Source: an uncultured Oscillospiraceae bacterium
GTDB lineage: Bacteria; Bacillota; Clostridia; Oscillospirales; Oscillospiraceae
NCBI GenBank assembly: GCA_934623545.1
Contig: CAKTVN010000073.1
Location: 1 to 7,591, forward strand
Length of the DNA: 7,591 nucleotides
Reading direction: 5' to 3'
The notes under the pieces are model-generated. The model was given only the letters and a program-made list of their open reading frames with translations. It ran no database searches and was not told the origin of the DNA. Shown one piece after another: positions 1 through 5,978 of this stretch; position 1 is the stretch's first letter, and every line of letters starts with the position of its first letter. The position numbers were made by a program, and so were the translations under genes.

Positions 1-837
1 GTGCAGGATGGGTGTGTCGCTCTCTTCCTTATATGCCTTCATGAGGTTGATGCGCGTCAGATACTCGTTCGCGGAGCAGACGCCCTTGAGCTCTTCGCCC
101 GGGATGTGCATGAACATCGGCAGACCCGCGCCGGAGCCGACGAAGACCGCCTTGAAGCCCATCTCATCGAACAGCTCGTCGATGGACAGGACCTTGCCGA
201 TGACCATGTTGGTCATGACCTCGACGCCCATCGCCTTGAGCTTCTCGACCTCGTTGGCGACGATCGCCTTCGGCAGACGGAACTCCGGGATGCCGTAGAC
301 CAGAACGCCGCCTGCGGTGTGGAGCGCCTCAAAGATCGTGACGGCGTAGCCCTTCTTGGCAAGCTCGGACGCACAGGTCAGACCGGAAGGACCGGAGCCG
401 ACGACCGCGACCTTGATGCCGTTCTGTGCGGGCTTCTGCGGCATGGCGTTGACGTTCTCGCGATACCAGTCGGCGACAAAGCGCTCGAGACGACCGATCG
501 CGACCGGCTCGCCCTTCACGCCGCGCACGCACTTGGATTCGCACTGCGTCTCCTGCGGGCAGACACGACCGGACAGCGCGGGCAGCGCATTGGTGGAGGT
601 GATGATCTCATATGCCGCGGCAAAATCGCCCTCGGCGACCTTCGCGATAAATTCCGGGATCTGAATGTTGACCGGGCAGCCCTCGACGCACTTCGGCTTC
701 TTGCAGTTCAGGCAGCGCTTTGCCTCGTCCATCGCCATCTCGGCGGTGTAGCCCAGCGTGACTTCCTTGAAATTATGGTTGCGGACATTCGGGTCCTGCT
801 CCGGCATCGGAGTTTTTGTAAGCTGCATATTCGCCAT
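1..837 (-). CDS. nfnB: NfnB-type large subunit of NADH-dependent ferredoxin:NADP+ oxidoreductase (GltA/GltD-like), C-terminus outside window
   Basis: Large flavin/iron-sulfur subunit of the cytoplasmic bifurcating transhydrogenase, which couples NADH and reduced ferredoxin to NADP+ reduction. The window holds the first 279 residues; relatives are about 460-470 aa, so roughly 60% is visible and the 3' end lies beyond position 1. Seen: an N-terminal cysteine cluster typical of two [4Fe-4S] clusters (C42, C45, C50, C54 in RCLNCKKPKCVEGCP, then C93, C99, C103 in CPQETQCESKC), followed by EPVAIGRLERF and a dinucleotide-binding GSGPSG at 147-152, then the FAD-family segment GGVLVYGIPEFRLPK. The ATG at 837 is preceded by GGAGG eight bases upstream. 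It lies 15 bp after the nfnA stop, so the two are co-transcribed. The same fold occurs in glutamate synthase small subunits and sulfide dehydrogenase SudA. The adjacent NfnA-like gene and absence of a glutamate synthase large subunit here favour NfnB. The family is sure; the exact physiological reaction is inferred. Confidence 0.9.
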   Translation of the reverse strand, partial: MANMQLTKTPMPEQDPNVRNHNFKEVTLGYTAEMAMDEAKRCLNCKKPKCVEGCPVNIQIPEFIAKVAEGDFAAAYEIITSTNALPALSGRVCPQETQCESKCVRGVKGEPVAIGRLERFVADWYRENVNAMPQKPAQNGIKVAVVGSGPSGLTCASELAKKGYAVTIFEALHTAGGVLVYGIPEFRLPKAIVANEVEKLKAMGVEVMTNMVIGKVLSIDELFDEMGFKAVFVGSGAGLPMFMHIPGEELKGVCSANEYLTRINLMKAYKEESDTPILH

Positions 838-852
838 TTTCGTTTCCTCCCC

Positions 853-1707
853 TTACTTGATGAGCTCTTCCGCCATCGTCTGCATCCGGCACTTATGGGT
901 CTCGCGGACCTCTGCCTCGCGCTCACGATAGGCTGTGTTGCGGTTCATCAGCTCTGCGTAGTCGACCTTGTGACCGTCGAAATCCGGACCGTCGACGCAG
1001 GCGAACTTGACCTCGCCGCCCACCGTCACGCGGCAGCCGCCGCACATACCGGTGCCGTCGACCATGATCGGGTTGAGCGAAACGATCGTCTTGACGCCGA
1101 AAGGTTCGGTCGTCTTGGAGACGAACTTCATCATCGGAATCGGACCGATCGCCAGGACCTCGTCATACTGCCGTCCGGACTCGAGCAGCTGCTGGAGCTT
1201 GACGGTGACGAAGCCGTGCTCGCCGTAGGAGCCGTCGTCGGTCATCAGATACAGATTGTCGCAAGCCTGCTTGAACTCGTCCTCAAGAATGACGATGTCC
1301 TTATTGCGGAAGCCGACAATGACGTCCGTCTCGACGCCAGCCTCCTTGAATGCCTTCGCAGATGGATAGGCGATGGCGCAGCCGACGCCGCCGCCGACCA
1401 CACAAACGCGCTTCTTGCCCTCAACGTCCGTCGGCTTGCCGAGCGGACCTACGAAGTCCTGAATATAATCGCCCTCGTTCAGGCTGCCGAGCAGCTCGGT
1501 CGACAGACCGACCTTCTGGAAGATGATCGAGACCGTCCCCTTTTCGCGGTCATAGCCGGCGATCGTCAGCGGCACACGCTCCGAACGCTCGTCTACACGG
1601 AAAATGATGAACTGTCCCGCCTTCGCCTTGCGGGCGACGAACGGAGCCTCGATCTCCATCAGCGTCACTGCGGAGTTGAGTTCCTTTTTGCGCACGATTT
1701 TGTACAT
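853..1707 (-). CDS. nfnA: NfnA-type small subunit of NADH-dependent ferredoxin:NADP+ oxidoreductase (FAD/NAD-binding, [2Fe-2S])
   Basis: Small subunit, 284 aa, of the ferredoxin-NAD(P)+ reductase family. In Nfn complexes it binds NADH, FAD and a [2Fe-2S] cluster. Seen, in order: FAD-binding RVPLT at 44-48, GPLGKP at 87-92, the NAD-binding GGGVGCAIAYP at 105-115, and a C-terminal cluster site with C222, C225 and C237 plus D217 (DGTGMCGGC). NfnA structures use three Cys and one Asp as cluster ligands, which this spacing fits. Two in-frame ATGs exist. I prefer the one at 1707 (MYKIV, the usual family start), with GAAGGG nine bases upstream. The ATG at 1716 has that GAAGGG directly abutting it, too close for a ribosome binding site. 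First gene of the nfnA-nfnB operon, transcribed from the promoter at 1768-1796. Close homologues include sulfide dehydrogenase SudB and dihydroorotate dehydrogenase electron-transfer subunits. The partner gene makes Nfn the best call. Confidence 0.9.
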   Translation of the reverse strand: MYKIVRKKELNSAVTLMEIEAPFVARKAKAGQFIIFRVDERSERVPLTIAGYDREKGTVSIIFQKVGLSTELLGSLNEGDYIQDFVGPLGKPTDVEGKKRVCVVGGGVGCAIAYPSAKAFKEAGVETDVIVGFRNKDIVILEDEFKQACDNLYLMTDDGSYGEHGFVTVKLQQLLESGRQYDEVLAIGPIPMMKFVSKTTEPFGVKTIVSLNPIMVDGTGMCGGCRVTVGGEVKFACVDGPDFDGHKVDYAELMNRNTAYREREAEVRETHKCRMQTMAEELIK

Positions 1708-1767
1708 AACCTTCATCCCTTCAAATTATTCAAATATATCCTATTTGAAAAGTCCCATACGATTTGT

Positions 1768-1796
1768 ATTATACCAGCCGCCGCGCGGCTTGTAAA
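1768..1796 (-). promoter_or_regulatory. Housekeeping-sigma promoter of nfnAB
   Basis: On the minus strand, a -35 TTTACA (1796-1791) is separated by exactly 17 bp from a perfect -10 TATAAT (1773-1768). The bases TGG directly before the -10 give an extended -10. Transcription would begin near 1760, leaving a leader of about 50 nt before the nfnA start at 1707. The spacer carries a GC-rich inverted repeat, AGCCG (1776-1780) and CGGCT (1786-1790), which could be an operator or chance. No T-tract terminator separates gluQ from this promoter, so read-through from gluQ is possible. Confidence 0.75.
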
Positions 1797-1812
1797 CCGA
1801 TTCGATGTATTT

Positions 1813-2718
1813 TTACGGATTTTCAACAAGAATATTTTCCCTTCGCACGTGCTCCCATGTGAAATCCGTCAAAAGCGCGCAGGCGTTGACCGGCGCATAC
1901 TCATTCAATAGTCCCGAAAAATACGCCAGCCGCCCGATCAGCTCCTCCGGCAAAAAGCGCGCACGCAGCGCGCCCATGTCGAGATCGCGCTCCCGCTTGG
2001 AAAGCCGCCGTCCATCCGGCGCGACGAGCAGAGGGACATGATAATACTTCGGCGTCGGAAGCCCCAGAAGCCTTTGCAGATAGATCTGCCGCGGCGTCGA
2101 CGACAGCAGGTCGCAGCCGCGCACGATCTGCGTCACGCCCGCCTCCGCGTCGTCGGTCACGACCGCGAGCTGGTAGGCATACACGCCATCGGAGCGGCGT
2201 ATGATAAAATCGCCGCAGCCGCGCGCGAGATTCTCCGCGTAATCACCCTGAAGCCCGTCGCAAAAGGCGACCGTCTCGTCCGGGACGATCAGCCGCCACG
2301 CGGGGCGGCGCGTCTTTCGCGCGCGCTCCTCCGGCGTAAGGCTCCGGCAGGTGCCTGCGTAGAGGACATTGCCGTCTGAGGCGTGCGGCGCGGACGCCGC
2401 GTGCAGCTCGCCGCGCGTGCAGTAGCACGGATAGACCAGCCCCATTCGCGTAAGCCTTTCAAACTGCTGCCGGTAGCATTCCGTGCGCCGGCTCTGCGGC
2501 GTCTGCTCCCGGTCCCAGTCCAGCCCCAGCCAGAGCAAATCCTCCTTCAGCTGCGCGGCGTATTCCGCGCGGCAGCGGTCGGGGTCCAGATCCTCGATCC
2601 GCAGGACCATCTCTCCCCCGGCGCTGCGCACCGACAGCCACGCCAGAAGCGCCGAAAACACGTTTCCAAGGTGCATCCGTCCGCTCGGGCTCGGCGCAAA
2701 GCGCCCGACCTCTTTCAC
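1813..2718 (-). CDS. gluQ: Glutamyl-Q tRNA(Asp) synthetase (GluQ-RS)
   Basis: A 301-aa truncated paralogue of glutamyl-tRNA synthetase that attaches glutamate to the queuosine at position 34 of tRNA(Asp). It has the catalytic domain but no anticodon-binding domain, and its length is typical for the family. Seen: GRFAPSPSG at 5-13, the HIGH-like HLGN at 16-19, RIEDLDPDR at 40-48, a zinc site of C98, C100, Y120 and C124 (the spacing known for GluQ-RS), and the KMSK-like LSKR at 239-242. The start is taken as GTG at 2718, with GGGGAG seven bases upstream. An in-frame ATG at 2748 directly abuts the predicted -10 box and lies upstream of the expected transcript start, so it is unlikely. The gene is divergent from the DUF5662 gene, with the shared promoter dyad at 2749-2778 and a leader of only about 24 nt. 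Function requires queuosine-modified tRNA(Asp); no queuosine synthesis gene is in this window. Confidence 0.92.
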   Translation of the reverse strand: MKEVGRFAPSPSGRMHLGNVFSALLAWLSVRSAGGEMVLRIEDLDPDRCRAEYAAQLKEDLLWLGLDWDREQTPQSRRTECYRQQFERLTRMGLVYPCYCTRGELHAASAPHASDGNVLYAGTCRSLTPEERARKTRRPAWRLIVPDETVAFCDGLQGDYAENLARGCGDFIIRRSDGVYAYQLAVVTDDAEAGVTQIVRGCDLLSSTPRQIYLQRLLGLPTPKYYHVPLLVAPDGRRLSKRERDLDMGALRARFLPEELIGRLAYFSGLLNEYAPVNACALLTDFTWEHVRRENILVENP

Positions 2719-2748
2719 TGCGCATCTCCCCTTTCCTTTTATTTTCAT

Positions 2749-2778
2749 ATTGTAGCACAGCCCTCGCTGTGATACAAT
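2749..2778. promoter_or_regulatory. Symmetric bidirectional promoter / dyad for gluQ (minus) and the DUF5662 gene (plus)
   Basis: The 13-base arms ATTGTAGCACAGC (2749-2761) and GCTGTGATACAAT (2766-2778) are inverted copies with one mismatch (2755/2772), around the centre CCTC. Plus strand: -35 TTGTAG (2750-2755), 17 bp, -10 TACAAT (2773-2778). Minus strand: -35 TTGTAT (2777-2772), 17 bp, -10 TACAAT (2754-2749). Each -10 therefore doubles as the complement of the opposite -35. Predicted starts are near 2785 (plus) and 2742 (minus), both leaving short leaders. The dyad could also be an operator for a dimeric regulator. Confidence 0.75.
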
Positions 2779-2802
2779 CAGGAAAGAACGGAAGGTGAAC
2801 AT

Positions 2803-3360
2803 ATGGAGCAGTCCTTCATGAATCGCTTCTTCGGTCATTTGAAGACCGTTGCGCATCATCGCCGTCTTGTGCGGCGCGGGTGCTTTCGCGTGGGGCTCTA
2901 CTGGCAGGGCTTGACGCACGATCTGTCCAAATACTCTCTCGCCGAGTTCTGGACCGGCGTCCGGTACTATCAGGGCACGCGCAGCCCGAACGCCGCCGAG
3001 CGCGAGGACAAGGGCTACAGCGAGGCGTGGATGCACCACAAGGGCAGAAACCGGCACCATTTTGAATACTGGACCGACCTGGACCTTCAGGCGCGCATGT
3101 ATGCGCCGGTCGAGATGCCGCGGCGCTATCTCGCCGAAATGGTCATGGACCGCATCGCCGCCTGCAAGACCTATCAGGGCAGCGCCTACACCGACGCCTC
3201 GCCCATCCGCTATCTGGAGCTCGCGCAGGAGGCGCGCGAGGTCCACCCGAAGACCATGGCGCAGCTGACGTTCCTTCTTTCCATGCTGCGTGACCGCGGT
3301 GAGAAGGAGACCTTTCGCTTCATCCGTGAAGTCGTACTGAAAGGCACACCATTTGGATGA
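2803..3360 (+). CDS. DUF5662 family protein
   Basis: A 185-aa protein recognised from its family signature rather than from a known function; no biochemical role is assigned. Seen: no signal peptide or membrane segment, so probably cytoplasmic. It is rich in paired histidines and aspartates: H18-H19, GLTHDLSKYS with H39-D40, and a GYSEAWMHHKGRNRHHFEYW block at 71-90 containing H78, H79, H85 and H86, followed by a Met/Asp-rich helix (EMVMDRIAACKTYQG). The ordered His/His-Asp/Asp pattern resembles a metal site of the HD-hydrolase kind, but that is inference. The ATG at 2803 has GGAAGGTG about six bases upstream and a TTGTAG-17-TACAAT promoter ending at 2778. A second in-frame ATG at 2818 lacks such a site. 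It is divergent from gluQ and shares its promoter dyad. No terminator was found in the 170 bp that follow. Confidence 0.8.
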   Translation: MEQSFMNRFFGHLKTVAHHRRLVRRGCFRVGLYWQGLTHDLSKYSLAEFWTGVRYYQGTRSPNAAEREDKGYSEAWMHHKGRNRHHFEYWTDLDLQARMYAPVEMPRRYLAEMVMDRIAACKTYQGSAYTDASPIRYLELAQEAREVHPKTMAQLTFLLSMLRDRGEKETFRFIREVVLKGTPFG

Positions 3361-3366
3361 CACATT

Positions 3367-3375
3367 TGTTATAAT
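3367..3375 (+). promoter_or_regulatory. Possible extended -10 promoter element downstream of the DUF5662 gene
   Basis: TGT followed by a perfect TATAAT (3370-3375) lies seven bases after the DUF5662 stop. There is no recognisable -35 at 16-18 bp upstream. It could give a second, longer transcript (start near 3382, about 150 nt leader) for the nucleotidase gene. The region is AT-rich, so chance is a real alternative. Confidence 0.3.
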
Positions 3376-3454
3376 TGCGCAGTTTCCCAGTCGAGTCCGC
3401 AGCTTTTTGTGCAGTTTTACTAAAATTATACATGAATTTTTCATTTTCAGCCAC

Positions 3455-3483
3455 TAGCTGTTTTCGCAAAAACGTCGTATAAT
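3455..3483 (+). promoter_or_regulatory. Likely promoter of the SLH 5'-nucleotidase gene
   Basis: A perfect -10 TATAAT lies at 3478-3483, about 48 bp before the start codon. At 17 bp upstream the hexamer is TAGCTG (3455-3460), a poor -35, so an activator or AT-rich upstream sequence may compensate. The spacer holds a small dyad, GTTTT (3460-3464) and AAAAC (3469-3473). A second one, ATGAA-TTT-TTCAT, lies at 3432-3444 upstream. The transcript would start near 3490. Confidence 0.5.
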
Positions 3484-3496
3484 CTAGGTATGATCA

Positions 3497-3510
3497 CCCG
3501 CCCCGGCGGG
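3497..3510 (+). promoter_or_regulatory. GC hairpin in the 5' leader of the 5'-nucleotidase mRNA
   Basis: CCCGC (3497-3501) pairs with GCGGG (3506-3510) around a four-base loop, within about 10 nt of the predicted transcript start and just before the AAAGGAGG ribosome binding site (3518-3525), which stays free. Such 5'-end hairpins commonly protect mRNA from 5' decay. That role is inferred. Confidence 0.45.
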
Positions 3511-3530
3511 AGAAATAAAAGGAGGATACT

Positions 3531-5651
3531 ATGAAGAAATTAGTAGCGCTTCTTCTCGCTGTACTGATGGTATTCGGTCTGATGACCACTGCCTTCGCAG
3601 CGGACGGAGAACTCGCAGGCAAGACGGTCATCCTGCACACCAACGACGTGCACGGTGAGGTGGGTCTGTATGCAAAGGTCGCTGCGCTGAAAAAGAGTTA
3701 CGAGGCGAAGGGCGCCGACGTGATCCTGGTCGACGCGGGCGACTACATTCAGGGCTCGACCTATGTCAGCGACTCTCAGGGCAAGACCGCGGTCGAGCTG
3801 ATGAACGCCGCGGGCTACGACGTCGCCACCTTCGGCAACCATGAGTTCGACTATGGCTATGCAAATCTTCAGTCCCTCGCAAAGGAAGCCAAATTCAAGC
3901 TCGTCGGCAACATCCGCTATAACGGCAAGCTCGCATTCGACGCGACCTACGTCGTAGAGACCAAGGGCGGCGTCAAGGTCGGCTTCCTCGGGCTCACCAC
4001 GCCTGAGACTGCCACCAAGGCGCACCCGGCAAAGATCAAGGGCGTTACCTTCATGGCAAAGAATGAGCTCTACTCCTTCGCCGCGCAGGAAGCCGCTGAT
4101 CTCAAGGCAGACGGCGCCGATCTCGTGATCGCGCTGACGCATCTGGGCGTCGACGACGAATCCGAGCCGAACCGCTCCACCGATCTGTACGCCAACACCA
4201 AGGGCATCGACTTCATCATCGACGGTCACTCCCACACGGTCATGACCGAGGGCGCAAATAAAGAGCCCATCCAGTCCACCGGCACGAAGCTCGAGAATGT
4301 CGGCGTGATCGTCATCGACAACGCCACCAAGAAGATCGAGCGTCATGAGCTCGTCAAGGTCGCCGACCTCAAGGACGAGGACGCCGACACCAAGGCGGCT
4401 GCCGACGCCGTCATCGCGGACGTTGACGCCCGTCTCGGCGCTGTGTTCGCAAAGAGCGAAGTCGATCTCGACGGCAACCGTGACCCCGGCGTGCGCACCA
4501 GAGAAACGAATCTCGGCGATCTAATCTGTGACGCCATGCTCTGGTATGCCACCAAGGACGGTAAGCTTGACGTCGCGGACGATCACATCGTTGCCATCAC
4601 CAACGGCGGCGGCATCCGTGCCTCTATCAAAGCCGGCGATATCAGCATGAATGACATCAACACTGTGCTTCCCTTCGGCAACACCGTCGCCGTCGTCTAT
4701 GTCACCGGTGAAAAGCTCCTCGAGGCACTCGAGGCTGCAAACCAGAGCGCGCCGACCGCACTCGGCGGCTTCGCGCAGATCGCAGGCATGAACATCTCCG
4801 TCTGCACTGCCGCTCCGTATGACAAGAACGCGGAGACCTATCCCGGTTCCACCTACTATGGTCCCAAGTCCATCAACCGTGTGACCATCAACTCCATCAA
4901 CGGCAAGCCCTTCCGCGCAAAGGACACCTACGCCGTGGTCACCAACGACTTCATGGCTGCTGGCGGCGACGTCTACTATGCCTTTGCTTCCTCGCCCAAG
5001 ATCGTGGACACCGGCACGCCGATGGATCAGGCAGTCGTCGATTACATCAAGACCGCGCTGAAGGGCGTCGTCGGCAAGGAATATGCCGCTGCGAAGGGTC
5101 GTATCACCATGACCACCTACAACGATGTCGCCAGCACCGCATGGTATGCGAATGCAGTCGACTACGTCACCGCGCAGAAGCTCATGAACGGCTCCGGCGC
5201 ATCCTTCAGCCCGACCCAGAACACGACCCGCGCCATGCTCGTCACGGTCCTTTACCGTATGGCTGGCAGTCCCGAGGTCGAGGGCAAGGTCTCTGAGACC
5301 TTCAAGGACTGCAAGGATGGCTCGTATTACGCGAACGCCGTCCTGTGGGCTTCCAAGAATGGCATTGTCAACGGCTACGGCGACACCTACCGCCCGGATC
5401 AGGCTGTCACCCGTCAGGAGATGGCAAAGATCCTCTATGGCTACGATAAGGTCATGGAGAAGTCGATGGACGCCACCACGGAGCTGAAGTACACCGACCT
5501 CTCCTCCGTCGCGAACTGGGCGCTGGAAGGCGTTACCTACTGCACCGCAGCGGGCTACCTCTCCGGCTCCAACAACGCGTTCAGCCCGAAGGGCAACGCG
5601 ACCCGCGCCATGGTCGCGCAGGTCCTGATGAACATGAACAAGGCGGCATAA
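3531..5651 (+). CDS. Secreted, SLH-anchored 5'-nucleotidase (metallophosphoesterase + 5'-nucleotidase C-terminal domain + three SLH repeats)
   Basis: A 706-aa cell-surface enzyme predicted to dephosphorylate nucleotides outside the membrane, releasing nucleosides and phosphate. Residues 1-24 form a signal peptide (KK, hydrophobic core, cleavage after AFA or AFAA). The metallophosphoesterase domain spans about 30-270 and keeps every expected metal ligand of the UshA family: D39 and H41 (HTNDVHG), D71 (GDYIQG), N103 with H104 (GNHEFD), H204 (THLG), H233 and H235 (GHSH). The nucleotide-specificity domain spans about 305-500, with ETNLGDLICDAM, NGGGIRA at 358-364, GGF at 412-414 and GGDVYYAF at 478-485. 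Three SLH repeats follow (about 530-575, 590-637, 653-702), with TRAM, TRQE and TRAM in place of the canonical TRAE. SLH repeats bind secondary cell-wall polymers, so the enzyme should sit on the wall. The start is fixed by AAAGGAGG five bases upstream. Own promoter and terminator make it monocistronic. The exact substrate (nucleotide, 2',3'-cyclic nucleotide, UDP-sugar) cannot be read from sequence. Confidence 0.93.
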   Translation: MKKLVALLLAVLMVFGLMTTAFAADGELAGKTVILHTNDVHGEVGLYAKVAALKKSYEAKGADVILVDAGDYIQGSTYVSDSQGKTAVELMNAAGYDVATFGNHEFDYGYANLQSLAKEAKFKLVGNIRYNGKLAFDATYVVETKGGVKVGFLGLTTPETATKAHPAKIKGVTFMAKNELYSFAAQEAADLKADGADLVIALTHLGVDDESEPNRSTDLYANTKGIDFIIDGHSHTVMTEGANKEPIQSTGTKLENVGVIVIDNATKKIERHELVKVADLKDEDADTKAAADAVIADVDARLGAVFAKSEVDLDGNRDPGVRTRETNLGDLICDAMLWYATKDGKLDVADDHIVAITNGGGIRASIKAGDISMNDINTVLPFGNTVAVVYVTGEKLLEALEAANQSAPTALGGFAQIAGMNISVCTAAPYDKNAETYPGSTYYGPKSINRVTINSINGKPFRAKDTYAVVTNDFMAAGGDVYYAFASSPKIVDTGTPMDQAVVDYIKTALKGVVGKEYAAAKGRITMTTYNDVASTAWYANAVDYVTAQKLMNGSGASFSPTQNTTRAMLVTVLYRMAGSPEVEGKVSETFKDCKDGSYYANAVLWASKNGIVNGYGDTYRPDQAVTRQEMAKILYGYDKVMEKSMDATTELKYTDLSSVANWALEGVTYCTAAGYLSGSNNAFSPKGNATRAMVAQVLMNMNKAA

Positions 5652-5671
5652 GCGCAAGTTTTTCCATTTCA

Positions 5672-5703
5672 AAAGGAGCGGTCCCATTTGGGACCGCTCC
5701 TTT
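5672..5703 (+). terminator. Rho-independent terminator of the 5'-nucleotidase gene
   Basis: A perfect 14-bp stem, AAAGGAGCGGTCCC (5672-5685) and GGGACCGCTCCTTT (5690-5703), closes on the four-base loop ATTT. It lies 20 bp after the stop codon. The T-tract is short on the plus strand. The AAAA at 5671-5674 gives TTTT on the minus strand, so it could work in both directions, though no minus-strand gene faces it. Confidence 0.9.
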
Positions 5704-5864
5704 AATACTATTTTCTGATTAAATTCTTTAATCAGAAAGGTTCCGCCTTTGGCGAAACCGATTCCGTGATTTTGATAAAATCACGGAATCGCGTCTCATA
5801 ATGATCTTCATATTAAAAACTTCCATTCCATGAATGAAAGTTTTTAATTGAATATCAGTATAAT
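5703..5864. repeat. Multi-hairpin intergenic element, copy 1 (first 74 bases duplicated at 7518-7591)
   Basis: This stretch has no gene but is almost entirely foldable. Hairpin 1: a 12-bp perfect stem TTTCTGATTAAA (5712-5723) with 5727-5738, three-base loop. Hairpin 2: GGTT-C-CGCC (5739-5747) with GGCG-A-AACC (5751-5759), one unpaired position. Hairpin 3: a perfect stem of up to 15 bp, 5759-5773 with 5777-5791, loop GAT. Hairpin 4: 5802-5857, see the separate entry. Positions 5703-5776 recur at 7518-7591 with one mismatch, in the same orientation and also just after a gene terminator. The right boundary at 5864 is arbitrary because the second copy is cut by the window edge. It could be a REP/MITE-like repeat or a structured RNA; I do not recognise the family. 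Confidence 0.8.
5802..5857. repeat. Long imperfect inverted repeat (hairpin 4 of the element)
   Basis: The core ATTAAAAACTT (5812-5822) pairs perfectly with AAGTTTTTAAT (5838-5848). Inside it, after a C/A mismatch, CATTC (5824-5828) pairs with GAATG (5832-5836) around the loop CAT. Outside it, after a bulged T (5811), TTCA (5807-5810) pairs with TGAA (5849-5852). After a C/T mismatch, TGAT (5802-5805) then pairs with ATCA (5854-5857). That is 24 pairs over 56 bases. No T-tract follows, so it is not a typical terminator. Whether it belongs to the duplicated unit is unknown. Confidence 0.75.
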
Positions 5865-5949
5865 TTGTCTTTTCGCGCTCCTGTGCGCCGCGTTTTTGTC
5901 TCTATTTCCGACAAATCATGAATATTTTCTGAAGATTTTGCAGAAAGAT

Positions 5950-5978
5950 TTGATTCTTGGCGCGTAATATGCTAGAAT
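5950..5978 (+). promoter_or_regulatory. Promoter of the phosphodiester glycosidase gene
   Basis: A -35 TTGATT (5950-5955), a 17-bp spacer and a -10 TAGAAT (5973-5978), with TGC just before it giving an extended -10. Transcription should start near 5985, giving a leader of about 34 nt to the ATG at 6019. It also rules out the in-frame ATG at 5977, which overlaps the -10 box. Confidence 0.75.

Noticed and set aside
1..1911. A 636-codon open frame on the plus strand covering the antisense of nfnB and nfnA
   Set aside because: It mirrors two clearly recognisable genes on the other strand. The translation has no family signature and is rich in Arg, Asp, Leu and His, as expected for the antisense frame of GC-rich coding DNA. 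No ribosome binding site is visible for it.
3376..3418. Possible terminator after the DUF5662 gene (GCGCAGTTT and GTGCAGTTT with T-runs)
   Set aside because: The two blocks are direct, not inverted, repeats and form no convincing stem before the T-runs.
2719..3444. Minus-strand open frame extending gluQ upstream through the antisense of the DUF5662 gene (543 codons in total)
   Set aside because: GluQ-RS proteins begin near the GRFAPSPSG motif and are about 300 aa. The GTG at 2718 has a good ribosome binding site, and the predicted promoter lies inside the extension.
4521..5687. A 388-codon minus-strand open frame opposite the nucleotidase SLH region
   Set aside because: It is an antisense shadow of a gene with full domain support. 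It would start inside the terminator hairpin and has no recognisable domains.
5859..5864. A perfect TATAAT at the right end of the hairpin element
   Set aside because: No acceptable -35 lies 16-18 bp upstream and there is no TGn extension. The promoter at 5950-5978 is far better and correctly placed for the gene.
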